From positions 1,935 to 36,801 of the forward strand of contig JAPLLM010000003.1 of NCBI GenBank assembly GCA_026387555.1: 34,867 bases of DNA, read 5' to 3'. Numbering within the stretch: the stretch's first letter is position 1; every line of letters starts with the position of its first letter. The stretch comes from Candidatus Omnitrophota bacterium. GTDB taxonomy: Bacteria > Omnitrophota > Gorgyraeia > Gygaellales > Profunditerraquicolaceae. The notes beneath the pieces are model-generated. The model was not told the origin of the DNA. It saw only the letters and a list, made by a program, of their open reading frames with translations, and ran no database searches. This document shows, one piece after another, positions 12,401-19,975 of the stretch. The position numbers and the translations under genes were made by a program.

Positions 12401-15400
12401 GGAGAATAAGGAAGTCTCGGCCCTTTTGCCACTCTCTTTTCTAACAATTTAGGGTTAAAAAGCCATTCTGCCGGAATCTTGCTCAAATCGATTACTTTAA
12501 ATCCTTCCGCCACCATCCCCAGCGCAACCAACGCCACGCCCGCTGCCAGCTCCGGCGAAACCGCCGCAACTGCGCCCAGGCTAAGGCAAGAGAGAACTGC
12601 AGCGCCTTCTGGCTTATGCTCAGCCGTGGTGGCCTCGGCCAGCTGACGGAAATGCGCGGCATATTTAAGCCACCTTTCGGCCTTACTAGGATTTTTCCCG
12701 GCAAGCTTCTGAGCTCCCTGCTCTAATGTTTGTGCGTGTTTGATTATTACTTCCTTCGTTAATATAATACCGGTGAATTTTTCATTAAAATATTCCTCGC
12801 CATACACAGGAATAGTGGTCAATTTCAATTCCTGCATTTCAGCTAAATTTCTCTCAGGAGAAAGCTGATCGTCGCTACTGAATCTAACATCGAGATCGTA
12901 GTCTCCGTATTGGTAAATCCATTTAAGGCCATCTGCGTCCACTCTCGAACCGTAGAGATCTTCAGCGGAGTTCAAAATAATTACGAAATCTATGTCTGAA
13001 GCATTCTCAACGGTTAAGAAAGAACCTTTGAATAAAATAGCTTTAGGAGGAGGCACTCCGGAATACTTCAACCGCCTTAAAATATAACCCACGCATTTCG
13101 AAAGCACCTGCCGTCTCCCTGGAATCTCCTTAATGGCAGCCTGTATTTCCGGCCAAATAAATCCGAGATTAAACAATAGTTCCCTGGCATCCGTAGGCAT
13201 ATTTTTCAGCACATATGCATAGGCATCCTTATATTCGTTAGCAGCTTTCGCAGCCCTTAGCGGTAAAGCAAAAAACACGGAGATAAATTGATGTAAAGCC
13301 TTGCCGACTACCGCGCAGTCCTCCCTAAGATACTCCTCATCTGTTTCTGATAACTTTGAAAAGGCGCGTAAAAACTTTTCGTCCTGTAATAAAATATTGT
13401 ATATGCGTTCCGATAAAGCCTGATAAATATTAGGTTTAGCCTGTGAAGAAAGCTTTGTCACGTCATGCAGTATTTCATGGCAGACGACTTCTGTTGAGGC
13501 ATCGCTCGCTACAAGGACAAGCCTATCAATTTTCTGATCAAACTGACGGGATAGGCGCGCTAAGAAATCTCCCGTGCCTGCGTTCATAGTACTAAATATA
13601 TACGTACCGGGGCTACTTAAAAGATTAAGCAATGGAGCGTCTGAATCGTATTCAGATGCGACACATTGCACATAAAAGTTCCTGACAGATTTTCTGGAAT
13701 CATCAACAATAATCCGCAGGCCCGGCCGGACAAACCCATCCCTAACTATCCATCTTGTTAATTCCAACTCCCGGTCATGATCTTCCTCCGCGCTGTTTAA
13801 AGCCACCATCCCCAGCGCCAGACACCCGAGGCCAAGCAGCGGGTCGGCGCTAAACAAGATCGGCGCGGCGCATAGGGTGACGGGCGAGCCGGAAACAGAG
13901 GAAGACAAAACTCTCGGCAAAGACCTTTTGCCTTTGCAGATAAGGGAAATATCGGTTATGCCTATCGAGGCAAAATATTCTATTAGCTTAGGCGACTCTT
14001 GTATCCTATCGCAAACTTTCCTGCATGCCATTAAAGGCCAAGAAGTACTATTAAGACCTCTCTCCATGGCGATTTCTTTAAACCCAAACCCTCTTAATCT
14101 TTGGCTGAAAATCTCAAGCGGGATTTCTCCTACTCCATTATTCTGCTTTACCAGGTTGACAAGCATCTTAACTACTTCTTCGGTTAATGGCTGTGTAGAT
14201 GCCTCTCCCTGTTTCCATCTGGAATAAGCCACCGCATCTTCAAATTCACCATCCGCTCTGCTCAATTCATCCCTATCTCCGTCAACACTAGAAAGCATCT
14301 GCTTAGTCTCTTTCTCCATGCGACGCTCTTTAACATAGGAACGAATAACAGCAAAACGAAGATATTTGTACCAGTAGCTCCGGAATGGCCTTATTCCGTC
14401 ATAATTGCGAAGCGAGCTATCTACTTCCTTTTCAATCTTAGCCAAAAGCAGTTGGTGTAAAAGACAGGTGGGCTCATTGAACCAATAATAATGCCTTCTA
14501 ATTCTCGGGTCATTAGTAATGGCGAACACCCTGCGTAAAGCTAATCCCAATAATATGACACGGCTGGCACTATTCCCCTGCTTAGCATCTTTGGCTAACT
14601 CCGTTAGAGTTTCAGAACCAATTTTAGCCCTATTGATACCGTCAATGAAACTGTCCAAACGAGCAGGTAGAATTTCCGCATTTGGATAGTCGCGAAGAAT
14701 ACATTTTGTCGCATCCCAATCTTCGTACTGCTTAGTTATTTTTATCCTATCCCGGATCCCCAAATGCTTTTTTAAAGCCAATACTGCATCTGCTTCGCTT
14801 TTACATAAGAACTGGTTACTGGCCCAATTAATCAGGCTATAAAGCGTACGGCCGTTAAATTCCGGTATCGGGTTATCAAAATGCATCAATCTTAGGCATT
14901 CCCGGGAATCCGGAAAATTCTTAAAGATGAACCCGATCATAAAAAGCTTAGCCTGCTTAGTCGCTACTCCCCAAGGGAATTTTGCAATATTAGGATTATT
15001 GTATAAATCTAAAACATTGTTTTCGTTAATTATAACCCGCGGCATCTTTATTTTAAGATAACGGAGCAGCTCTTTAATAACAACCTGCACCGGTGCATGA
15101 TGGTACCTTTTTACTGCCCAGGTATACAGGCCGCTGAAACCGTGGCCATTCAATTCTTGCCATTTGCATACATTAAAATGTGTTTGATTTAAACCAAAGA
15201 AAGCCGGGCCGAATTTATCCCTACAATGGCTGATAAGCCACCGGACCGCCTCGGCCTTTCCAAGCCGGGTAGTCATGCCCCACGGGAAACGCTCCGACTC
15301 TTTCAAGAGACTGATAACCTGCGACGCCCCTATCTCTCTTATCGGCTGCGTACTGGTGGAGCTTTTTATTATTCTCCCCAGTACGCATGTGCCAGCAACC

Positions 15401-18400
15401 AGCGCATCCGCTACCGGCTCGCCAGTAAAGACTGATAAACTTGAGAGTGCTGCAGCATTATTTACGGCCGCAACTCCTCCAAACAACTTCTCTTTTAATA
15501 TAGGGAGTGCCGCGCCCACCATTGCTATCGTTTTCATGGCCCCTATCTCTTCATCGGCTTGATTCAGAAGTCTGCCAAAGTTTCTAGGGTTATGTTCATA
15601 GAGGAGTTCCGCAGATAATTCCTGCGCCCTCATATATGTTTTTACCGCATTGATATTTCTTTCCTGCAGCTCCCCGGTTTTTCTTTCCAACTCTTTCAGA
15701 TTCAAGATAAAATTAGCCACGCTTCCCTTTGCCCATTCCGCAGCCAGAGGAACTCCCTTAAAGACTGTCGAACATGGATGCACATCAATCGAAGACATTC
15801 TTCTTGCCGATTCCAACGTTGCCAATCTCGCCGCCTGCTGATCCTTTACTGCAAATTGCTCTTTGACCGCCGCAAAAGCCGTAGGTATGCAGGTATCTGC
15901 CATAAATACCAGCGGCATGCCGTGTATCTTCATCGAAGCAAATAATCTGATTTTCTGCCACCCGATTTGCAGCATACCAAACACGGTAATCGCAAACAAC
16001 AACACATCAGGGACCCCAAAAACAGCCATCCCCATCACCGCATTGTTGGGCTTAGCGTCATCCTGCTGCATCCTCGCCCACCTATACAATGCCAGACGCA
16101 CATAGAGGGCCCTGAACAAAGAGTTGCTATATTTATTTACATTAATCCCGCTTTTGAAGTGATACAGCTGTTCATCAACATCATCGCAGGTAAAAAGAGA
16201 ATCTTTAGGTAGATAATCTAGCTTATTAATGACGAGGGTTCCTACAACTTCTCCCGTTGCTACTGCTTGTTTATCAAATTCAAGCTCACTGGCGATTACA
16301 TCTTCGGGCTTTGCCTTGATTCCTATCCTGCCTAACCGATCTATAATCTCCGGTCGCTTAAAAAACTCCTGGAAAGGTTGCCTGAACCCGCGGCCTACGG
16401 TCACTAACTTTATCCCGTCAACGCCGAGCACTCGCCTGATAAGCTGTAACGTTTTAAGATCATTATCGTTTAATTCCCAGGAATCCGCCAAGGCCCTGCA
16501 GTGCTCCGGTTTCAGCAACCCTCTGAAAAGTCGATAAAACTCTCTATATGCTTCCCCATCGCGCTGGGCCTTGATCTTTTCCCTTCCCATTTTAATCTTC
16601 CCTAAGAACGCAGCCTCATCGAACCCTTTGGCTGGAGGGTTGCTGCAAATCACCCTGTCCATCTGTAATGCCTGTCTGGCATAAGGACGAGTGACTGTTT
16701 CTTCGAAATCGGTATAAACGGTTAAAATCCTCGCTCTCTCCCCCGTCTTCTCGATAAAACGCGAATTACTTACAGCCCAACGTAGTGCATGCATGTAGCA
16801 TAATAACGCCCATACCGCCATTAACCCGACAGCGGAGAACGCAATAATCAGCTCCCCAGTCAGGCATAGCGCAAACGTAGTATTCGGCCTAGCTTCATTC
16901 GTTGTCCTGGTCGCCACCGCCGCGCCAGCCTGGGCCTGCAGGATTACTTCTTCGTTGCAAGCAGGAAATTCGGCGTGGAGGTTTTCGTGTTCGTAGATAA
17001 AGCTGATTACTTCTTTGGCTTGTGCGGCAGAGAAATGGTGGGAGAGTAGGATTTCTTTTACTTTTCGCTCATCTAAGTTGCTTCCTTCTCTTAGTCGATC
17101 AGCAAAGACAATTTCTTGAGTCTTAAGGTCATAGTAGGCGATACGGCTGGGAGGCCCGAGTATCCTGCCGGATTTGGCAAAATACTCTTGCAGGTATTTC
17201 TCTAAATAGGATAAGCCTGCTGCCACACGGAAAAACCGTCCTTTTGCTTCCGGAGCCATGACGCGCTCATACTCACGGATAAAACGGTATACATCGTCCG
17301 AACTTATATTGCGGCGAGTGGGTTCACTGGAAGCGGATTTTTCCTGAGTTCCCTGGCCCTTGCCAGGCTCATCTGCGGCAGGTGTCGCCGCCGCCGACAC
17401 AAACAACGCCTTATTATCTGGCTCATTCGTTATCCTAGCTGTAAACGCGCCCCCATGTCCTATAGTTCTTCCATCTGATGAATTATAAACTCTAGTTCCT
17501 ATAATGTTTTGAGTGGCAGGCCGCCTTGCGATAATATCAAATAAATCATGATGCCTAGTTGCTTTAAACATGGCATCGATAAGTCTAATATTTGTTTCGG
17601 CAGACTGACAATGTAACCGACATAATGGAATAACATTGCGATAAAATTTAGACTGTCTTAAGGCTAGCCATTCAGGACTATCGTTTATGACATTGCCAAA
17701 ATGCGGACCATTCATAATGGCGAATATACAACATGGATAGATATTCCCTTCCGAAGTAATAAACGGCATAAGTAAACTATAAGGACAGGAGTGAACTTCC
17801 CCTGCTGGCTGGGTTCTGTAATCATGCAATAATACCTGGTAATTGGTATGCTGCTCAAGGAATCCAGGCATCTCTTTTTGTAAGTCGTTTATTTGGACAA
17901 AAAGCATATCCCTCTGTTTATCACTAATTGCGACATCATCAAATTCATTTTTATGATCAAGCTCAATACCTGGCCAACAGGTTGGATAATTTCTTACCGG
18001 CCTAAATTGAATTGTCAATTGTTCTAGCTTTTCGGCAGGTACTCGCTCTCGCAGTTCATCTAGGATATTCTTTACTCGCCGAATAAATAAAGCAGTTTCG
18101 TGAATATTCTTTTGACCAAATACATATGCCACATGAACACTCGGAATTGGACCCAATAGATAATAACGCAAGTTCGCAAACACATAGTCTAAGTGCTGGC
18201 TACCTTTTAATGCGTAAAATGTCTCAACAGTGGCAGCATCTACAGAAAGACGAATCCAATTAATTGTCTTCTGCCAACTTCCTCCCGGGATCACCAGCCC
18301 ATTAGTGAAAAGTTTCAACTTTACAGAAGGCATGAGTTTTCGCAACCTCCAAACTAAATCATTAAAACGGTGAGAACCATCGCGGTAGATTGTTGGTTCA

Positions 18401-19419
18401 CCGCCACCAATCAAATCAATTGTTCGCGGTGATAAAGCTGCGAGACGGGGTAAGGCAGTAAAAGGAAAGTTGGAATGCTTATGTTGATATGGACAGTAAG
18501 AACAGGCTAAGTTACAATTATAGGTTGGACAAAAAGATAATTGGCTGAATCGGTTCCAAACAACAGGTTCGGTAGATAATAACTTAGCTCTAATCAATGG
18601 CAAGTGCCCTAAGAGGTAATTCGAGTTGCGTTCATGCTGAATAGCCGGCACTGCTTGGTCTGGATTTATTACAGCTTGCAATGCGCATGTGCTAACCCGA
18701 AATGCTGCAATACTATCGATTTCTTGAATTAAATTTGCCAATTCTTCTTTTGCTTGCTTCGAATCCAGAATTGTTTTCTCAAAAAGATGACTAAACGTTG
18801 TACCTTCCAACCCATCAACAGGCAAATCCAAATTATCCTTAACATTTAGATTCAAAGGAACAAATGCCAATTTCTTCTGGTTATTCTTGAGGAAAAGGGT
18901 TATTTGGAATGTATTATTCCTGAACTTTATACCTTGATTACTGATGATTTGATATGCGAATCCTCCTTTACCGTCACCATCTAAATGACCATAAATGCGG
19001 CTATTAGATATTAGGTTTCCATCTGGAATAGAAACAATACTACCTGGCTCAGCAACGATATCTAAAATCGTATTATCGATAATAACGTCATCGCCCAATA
19101 CCAACTCCACTCCTTCAGGCACCCGTATTATCGAGTGGTGAATCAAATATTGACTTTTTGCTTTAACTCGTCCTCGTATATCTGAAGCTATACATGCTTG
19201 GTCAGCAATGCCAAAAATATGGCGTAGCCGGCTAGACAAAAACCTTAACTGCGCATCTTGTTGTGGCAATAAATTTCGATAGAAATCATAGATATCTTTT
19301 GGTGAATTGAAGTGTGTAACAGGAGCGGCTGTTGTGATAAGCTGTGGGGCGACTTGTTGGCGAAATTCCTGTGAGATCTCCCACGTACGCTGCCACTTTT
19401 CTAACGAAGAATCCCTGCA
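1..19419 (-). CDS. ORF-3: at least 6473-codon multidomain giant protein segment, both ends incomplete
   Basis: Splitting every line of the window into triplets shows no TAA, TAG or TGA on the minus strand in this frame from 19419 to base 1, so the frame runs off the left edge. It is bounded upstream only by a TAG at 19420-19422. No ATG, GTG or TTG occurs in the first 50 codons (first TTG at 19267-19269), yet protein-like sequence begins at once (SLEKWQRTWEISQEF), so this is a continuation rather than a new gene. It contains the back half of a sugar nucleotidyltransferase, radical SAM-SPASM, zincin-like, HAD-like, helical, FPWG-repeat, sigma-70-like, second zincin, pol-beta nucleotidyltransferase, two UDP-sugar pyrophosphorylases, a nucleotidyltransferase with beta-helix, HD-GYP-like and NadD-like domains, with membrane-helix linkers between many of them. 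It is in the same frame as ORF-1. Confidence 0.88.
193..285 (-). repeat. Interdomain linker copy 12, diverged
   Basis: HAFLILPGFEPVFTLAIGLG then MVVTTLSQKG. The P-G-x-E-P and L-A-I-G-L-G-M-V pieces fit the hydrophobic half. It follows the NadD-like domain. Confidence 0.5.
500..1290 (-). other. NadD-like nucleotidyltransferase domain (ORF-3)
   Basis: FRIGVYPVAANPFTWMHLIA is the first strand and turn of the HxGH nucleotidyltransferase fold (G-x-F-x-P-x-H-x-G-H-L in NadD), with NPFTWMH at 1153-1173. It is followed by LAAIAEYKLDKIIYVIAGSD (helix and second strand with P-R-K next) and later FYMVGRDHYNRW, which matches the M-G-x-D...x-x-W segment of nicotinate-mononucleotide adenylyltransferases. 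The first His of HxGH is Thr-Trp here, so activity may be altered. A region with paired beta strands (VSIEISYEVSHLD) follows. Confidence 0.6.
1290..2899 (-). other. UDP-sugar pyrophosphorylase domain 2 (UDPGP family, ORF-3)
   Basis: AKPNAGLGSRWAVLGSED with AKGTGIVPVY gives the nucleotide loop (NAGLGSRW at 2569-2592) and the following Lys. Next come FPFLTLTSFSTDGEVRDDF (family pattern M.SF.T...T), KSDFTPAGHFGLIQSLI (PPGHGD place) and HIYATSNIDNLVAFPEPVL (SNIDN at 2152-2166). C-terminal IAAKVPWLIDSRSGSGGLIR and GEEGTRHIPQKE resemble the later family segments. Catalytic elements appear intact. It differs strongly from domain 1, so it is not a recent duplication; the two may make different UDP-sugars. 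Confidence 0.82.
2900..4500 (-). other. Unrecognised mixed alpha/beta then helical block (ORF-3)
   Basis: About 530 residues after a hydrophobic linker. The first half includes YKVKIEAGKAADIKVVFPDD, EVEIEFSDELHKLAM and FVKEIVQIVVFEGFLHLMFL. The second half is helical (YLDLDDLMMLADLYRLLP; ARELLFAIIADCLRHQYQHV). DYIIFCDDIRNS resembles a segment in the next block upstream (DILIFCDVWENG), which may mark a shared ancestry. No catalytic motif is recognised. Confidence 0.35.
4507..4600 (-). repeat. Interdomain linker copy 11, diverged
   Basis: STFAALFIPGLELMLLPLA then VGLALVKYSEF. Only the hydrophobic half is recognisable. It separates the HD-GYP-like domain from an unknown block. Confidence 0.45.
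4610..5700 (-). other. HD-GYP-like phosphohydrolase domain (ORF-3)
   Basis: MVTRVAKVHDIGGIHIPLTE carries the metal-binding HD pair (5338-5343) in a setting close to HD-GYP proteins (H-D-I-G-K-I-x-I-P). The next expected pieces follow: YYAHYSHEYNGVRVLRERFG (H...HE..G place), VAEEFLITNHFCYPED (HH-x-x-x-x-G-Y-P place, degenerate), and IRLMLDILIFCDVWENGNNA (D-x-x-D...A...R place, partly kept). The upstream helices with FDFTTALLVGQMFDP fit the lead-in. The Lys after HDIG is Gly here and GYP is reduced to YP, so cyclic-di-GMP hydrolysis is uncertain; a general phosphohydrolase or sensor role is possible. Confidence 0.55.
5700..6650 (-). other. Unrecognised block with CPDC half zinc ribbon (ORF-3)
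   Basis: About 315 residues. It starts with helices (PAALEEVLRYHPADKIQATL), then FSYYFVDDFLPRGHRFSPY, a CPDC pair in FYYLCPDCGYAAFIDY (6142-6153), HLVIETKYERTVNLEIP and a C-terminal helical part. The CxxC has no clear partner pair. I recognise no family. Confidence 0.35.
6650..8400 (-). other. Sugar-phosphate nucleotidyltransferase-like block with beta-helix (ORF-3)
   Basis: The segment FWFDVGNPKSYILTADFVA (about 7.34-7.39 kb) matches the W-x-D-V-G-T-P-x-S-Y...A-N motif of sugar-1-phosphate nucleotidyltransferases. It is followed by VILENTDDVFLNRVAIK, HVFIGRRVKLSNVNIELPDN and TILIIGWG, with beta-helix periodicity. Upstream are GRGFTLIGGSDNVICPGA, DVVFFGAGTVLPMP, STHDTKKLREKYPFGLFATL and a Lys/Glu/Ala coiled segment. 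I do not see a standard GxGxR loop, so either the front half is highly diverged or it belongs to another family. Confidence 0.45.
8400..9700 (-). other. Unrecognised block between nucleotidyltransferases (ORF-3)
   Basis: About 430 residues, mostly helical at first (AELFFRSIFDAQFEMRDALA) and then mixed: RRFVIILEEGYN, YALLLSHAGTAKNK, GSIYLGINSLEFAR, and GIISVLEHENQDIRVGHHVE with a further HEN motif at 8977-8985. The EHEN string also occurs in the zincin-like domain at 16.98 kb, but the second zinc His is absent here. I cannot assign a function. Confidence 0.35.
9700..11395 (-). other. UDP-sugar pyrophosphorylase domain 1 (UDPGP family, ORF-3)
   Basis: The family's nucleotide loop is clear: LLNGGLASRFGGTVKALF (NGGLASRFGG at 11005-11034), with the Lys after the loop. 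It is followed by RIPVYIANSYSTHDRVMEYL (family pattern P...M.S..T...), FCPGGHFEAIPWLV (the PPGHGD place), YVSVSNIDNLGATIDP (SNIDN at 10630-10644, typical of eukaryote-like UDPGP) and ITPEEQRR towards the end. All core motifs are present. The reaction is UTP plus sugar-1-phosphate to UDP-sugar and pyrophosphate in the cytoplasm. It is one of two such domains in this chain. Confidence 0.85.
11400..12490 (-). other. Unknown domain ending in a HEAGE motif helix (ORF-3)
   Basis: About 360 residues with no family I recognise. The N-terminal half has IGNINITFRPELE, SIRVTVPGLKGRGYVSS and NFVVLMDQDGKELDHPTGSY. The middle is helical with many Arg and Ala. The C-terminal half has EWIIIAPDVLEEL, VATFVHEAGEAAF (HEAGE around 11587-11601) and EEAEFRYVAHAISSRI. 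The last part looks like a zincin helix with the second His replaced by Glu and a later His available. It precedes the first UDP-sugar pyrophosphorylase. Confidence 0.35.
12499..12600 (-). repeat. Interdomain linker copy 10
   Basis: LGAVAAVSPELAAGVALVAL then GMVAEGF. The hydrophilic half is reduced. The stretch is GC-rich and Ala-rich. It separates the pol-beta nucleotidyltransferase from the unknown HEAGE block. Confidence 0.55.
12600..13160 (-). other. Pol-beta-superfamily nucleotidyltransferase domain (ORF-3)
   Basis: AILFKGSFLTVENASDIDFV gives the G-S...x-D-x-D signature of the superfamily, with the two metal-binding Asp residues at 12988-12996, and YDLDVRFSSDD provides the third acid. 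The preceding helix (RQVLSKCVGYILRRLKYSG) and strand fit MNT-type and kanamycin-nucleotidyltransferase-type enzymes. Catalytic residues are intact. It would transfer a nucleotidyl group to a protein, RNA or small molecule. Confidence 0.7.
13170..13790 (-). other. Zincin-like domain with HEILH motif (ORF-3)
   Basis: STEVVCHEILHDVTKLSS contains HExxH (HEILH at 13465-13479) in a helix after two beta segments (LRIIVDDSRK and IDRLVLVASD), the usual zincin order of sheet then active-site helix. The downstream SETDEEYLREDCAVVGKAL supplies acids for a third ligand. It lies between the sigma-like region and a pol-beta nucleotidyltransferase, with a linker copy upstream. Probably a zinc metallopeptidase; target unknown. 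Confidence 0.55.
13793..13900 (-). repeat. Interdomain linker copy 9
   Basis: SGSPVTLCAAPILFSADPLL is followed by GLGCLALGMVALNS. The L-A-L-G-M-V end is shared with copy 10. It separates the sigma-like region from the HEILH domain. Confidence 0.6.
13930..14740 (-). other. Sigma-70-like region (ORF-3)
   Basis: AKIEKEVDSSLRNYDG then IRPFRSYWYKYLRFAVIRSY matches sigma region 2, where a conserved F-D-x-x-x-G...F...Y-(A)-x-x-x-I-R segment binds core polymerase and the -10 element. An acidic spacer (SSVDGDRDELSRADGE) follows, then IFSQRLRGFGFKEIAMERG and STSWPLMACRKVCDRI, the shape of the region 4 helix-turn-helix (G-x-x-x-x-E-I-A...). Order and spacing fit a small sigma factor of about 260 residues. 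Here it is embedded in a long chain with membrane helices on both sides. It could be a remnant or a regulator freed by cleavage. The similarity is by eye. Confidence 0.5.
14750..15310 (-). repeat. Tandem protein repeat, about 103 residues per unit (FPWG repeat)
   Basis: Two units start with FPWG (15277-15288 and 14968-14979, 309 bp apart). Unit 1 has FPWGMTTRLGKAEAV, LNGHGFSGLYTWAVKRYHHA and VVIKELLRYLKI. Unit 2 has FPWGVATKQAKLF, FNGRTLYSLINWASNQF and AVLALKKHLGI. The LY.W/A....F...VL..L..LGI pattern resembles the short helical repeats that accompany homing endonucleases and some DNA-binding proteins, so nucleic-acid binding is possible. It directly precedes the sigma-like region. Confidence 0.65.
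15358..15480 (-). repeat. Interdomain linker copy 8
   Basis: GGVAAVNNAAALSSLSV is followed by FTGEPVADALVAGTCVLGRI. The T-G-E-P-x-A-D...L-A-G segment matches copy 2. It separates the helical block from the FPWG repeats. Confidence 0.65.
15481..15950 (-). other. Helical/coiled-coil block of unknown function (ORF-3)
   Basis: This block between two linker copies is almost all helix-forming, with Ala, Leu, Glu and Lys at heptad-like spacing (NLKELERKTGELQERNINA; YMRAQELSAELLYEHN). It starts with MPLVFMADTCIPTAF. No enzymatic motif is seen. It probably acts as a spacer or an interaction surface. Confidence 0.4.
15950..16080 (-). repeat. Interdomain linker copy 7
   Basis: MQQDDAKPNNAVMGMAVFG, then VPDVLLFAITVFGMLQIGW. 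It separates the HAD-like domain from the helical block and shares A-K-x-x-N-A-V-M-G-M with copy 3. Confidence 0.7.
16095..16770 (-). other. HAD-superfamily phosphatase-like domain, altered motif I (ORF-3)
   Basis: TVYTDFEETVTRPY gives HAD motif I, with the nucleophile Asp present but the second acid changed to Glu (DFE at 16702-16710). Farther on, GIKLVTVGRGFRQPFQEFF fits motif II and the following helix, and GIKAKPEDVIASELEF then ATGEVVG resembles phosphoserine-phosphatase-like HADs, which have E-F...G..TG there. CDDVDEQLYH may stand for the end of the core. The fold is likely; activity is uncertain. Confidence 0.55.
16774..16929 (-). repeat. Interdomain linker copy 6
   Basis: AGAAVATRTTNEARPNTTFA is followed by LTGELIIAFSAVGLMAVWAL and a short aromatic tail. 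It separates the HENLH domain from the HAD-like domain. Both halves are present. Confidence 0.7.
16930..17345 (-). other. Zincin-like domain with HENLH motif (ORF-3)
   Basis: A small domain of about 130 residues between two linker copies carries SFIYEHENLHAEFPACNEE. HENLH at 16975-16989 fits the HExxH zinc-peptidase motif, with a Glu pair 9-10 residues on that could give the third ligand. Upstream are a helical stretch (YLEKYLQEYFAKSG) and a beta pair (RIAYYDLKTQEIVFADR). The size is near that of minimal zincins. A role in cutting the chain itself is speculative. Confidence 0.45.
17355..17458 (-). repeat. Interdomain linker copy 5, hydrophobic half missing
   Basis: GGAFTARITNEPDNKALFVS, then AAATPAADEPGKGQG. 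It separates the second radical SAM domain from the HENLH domain. The membrane helix is replaced by a flexible Ala/Pro/Gly stretch, so this copy would not cross the membrane. Confidence 0.6.
17470..18600 (-). other. Radical SAM-SPASM domain (ORF-3)
   Basis: The cluster motif CxxxCxxC is CNLACSYC at 18493-18516, in the context FCPTYNCNLACSYCPYQ. It is followed by DLIGGGEPTIYRDGS (GGE motif), KLKLFTNGLVIPGG and WIRLSVDAATVETF, the usual strands of the half barrel. The C-terminal half has SCPYSLLMPFITSEGNIYP, then CC, and CRLHC, the cysteine spacing of a SPASM domain with auxiliary clusters. Such enzymes act in peptide modification, enzyme maturation or aminosugar chemistry; the substrate here is unknown. 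It ends at a linker copy. Confidence 0.88.
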
Positions 19420-19975
19420 CTAACTGAAACTCCTCCTTGTCGTCCAACGTTCCAGTTATGGACATTGCCAGTTTCACTTAGGATTTGGCCCAACCGAGTA
19501 CCGATTACATTTAAGGTCTCTGTTTTTGCAGCATAAAAACCACTTAAAGGCGGATCACGTTGCCTTTCCTGTTGTTCCATACCCAATACAACCAGCTTAT
19601 TATTACCTTCTATTTGCTGCTGCAGAAGCGGTATATCATCAGGCGTAAGCCAGCAAGCCGCATCTGCCGGTAACCAAACGAACCAATGACCACTTGGTAG
19701 AACTCGAGAGAAAATCTCTGCTTGACGAGTAGTAATTTCTGTTAAACGTTTACCCAATACAACAATATCTCCTTTGGTTTCAGACGCTAATCCAAGGAGC
19801 CCCTGACGTAAAGCCCTACCCCCGGTACTTGAACAAAGCAAAATATGATGATCTTGAGAAACTATATTAGCCTGAGCGAAATGATCTTTTACTTCTCTAA
19901 GAGTAACTATACTTTCTTTGCGGTCTTCTACTGCTGCCATCACAGAATTAACAGCCTTATCGCCAGGCCCTGGTG
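18760..19975 (-). other. Sugar nucleotidyltransferase with beta-helix, split by the ORF-2/ORF-3 frame change
   Basis: The front half lies in ORF-2: HHILLCSSTGGRALRQG (nucleotide-binding loop place), PSGHWFVWLPADAACWLTP (acidic motif place) and DPPLSGFYAAKTE. The back half lies in ORF-3: IYDFYRNLLPQQ, then RVPEGVELVLGDDVIIDNT, DIVAEPGSIVSIPD and LISNSRIYGHLDG, with the short hydrophobic periodicity of a left-handed beta-helix. The order and the IYxxF...LxP segment recall fucose-1-phosphate guanylyltransferase. Neither half makes sense alone, which argues that the frame change around 19403-19419 is inside one domain. Family call tentative. Confidence 0.45.

Noticed and set aside
12492..12704. 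Short minus-strand ORFs here and at 9438-9722 and 9996-10340
   Set aside because: They are out of frame with ORF-3, fully inside it, and have no motif.
19431..19440. Strong Shine-Dalgarno-like AAGGAGG on the minus strand near the ORF-3 border
   Set aside because: The GTG that follows is in the frame of the 63-codon shadow ORF, not ORF-3, and in ORF-2 the bases simply encode Gly-Gly. It does not give ORF-3 a start.
19286..19477. 63-codon minus-strand ORF bridging the ORF-2/ORF-3 junction in the third frame
   Set aside because: It overlaps better coding sequence on both sides and turns into low-quality sequence before its stop.
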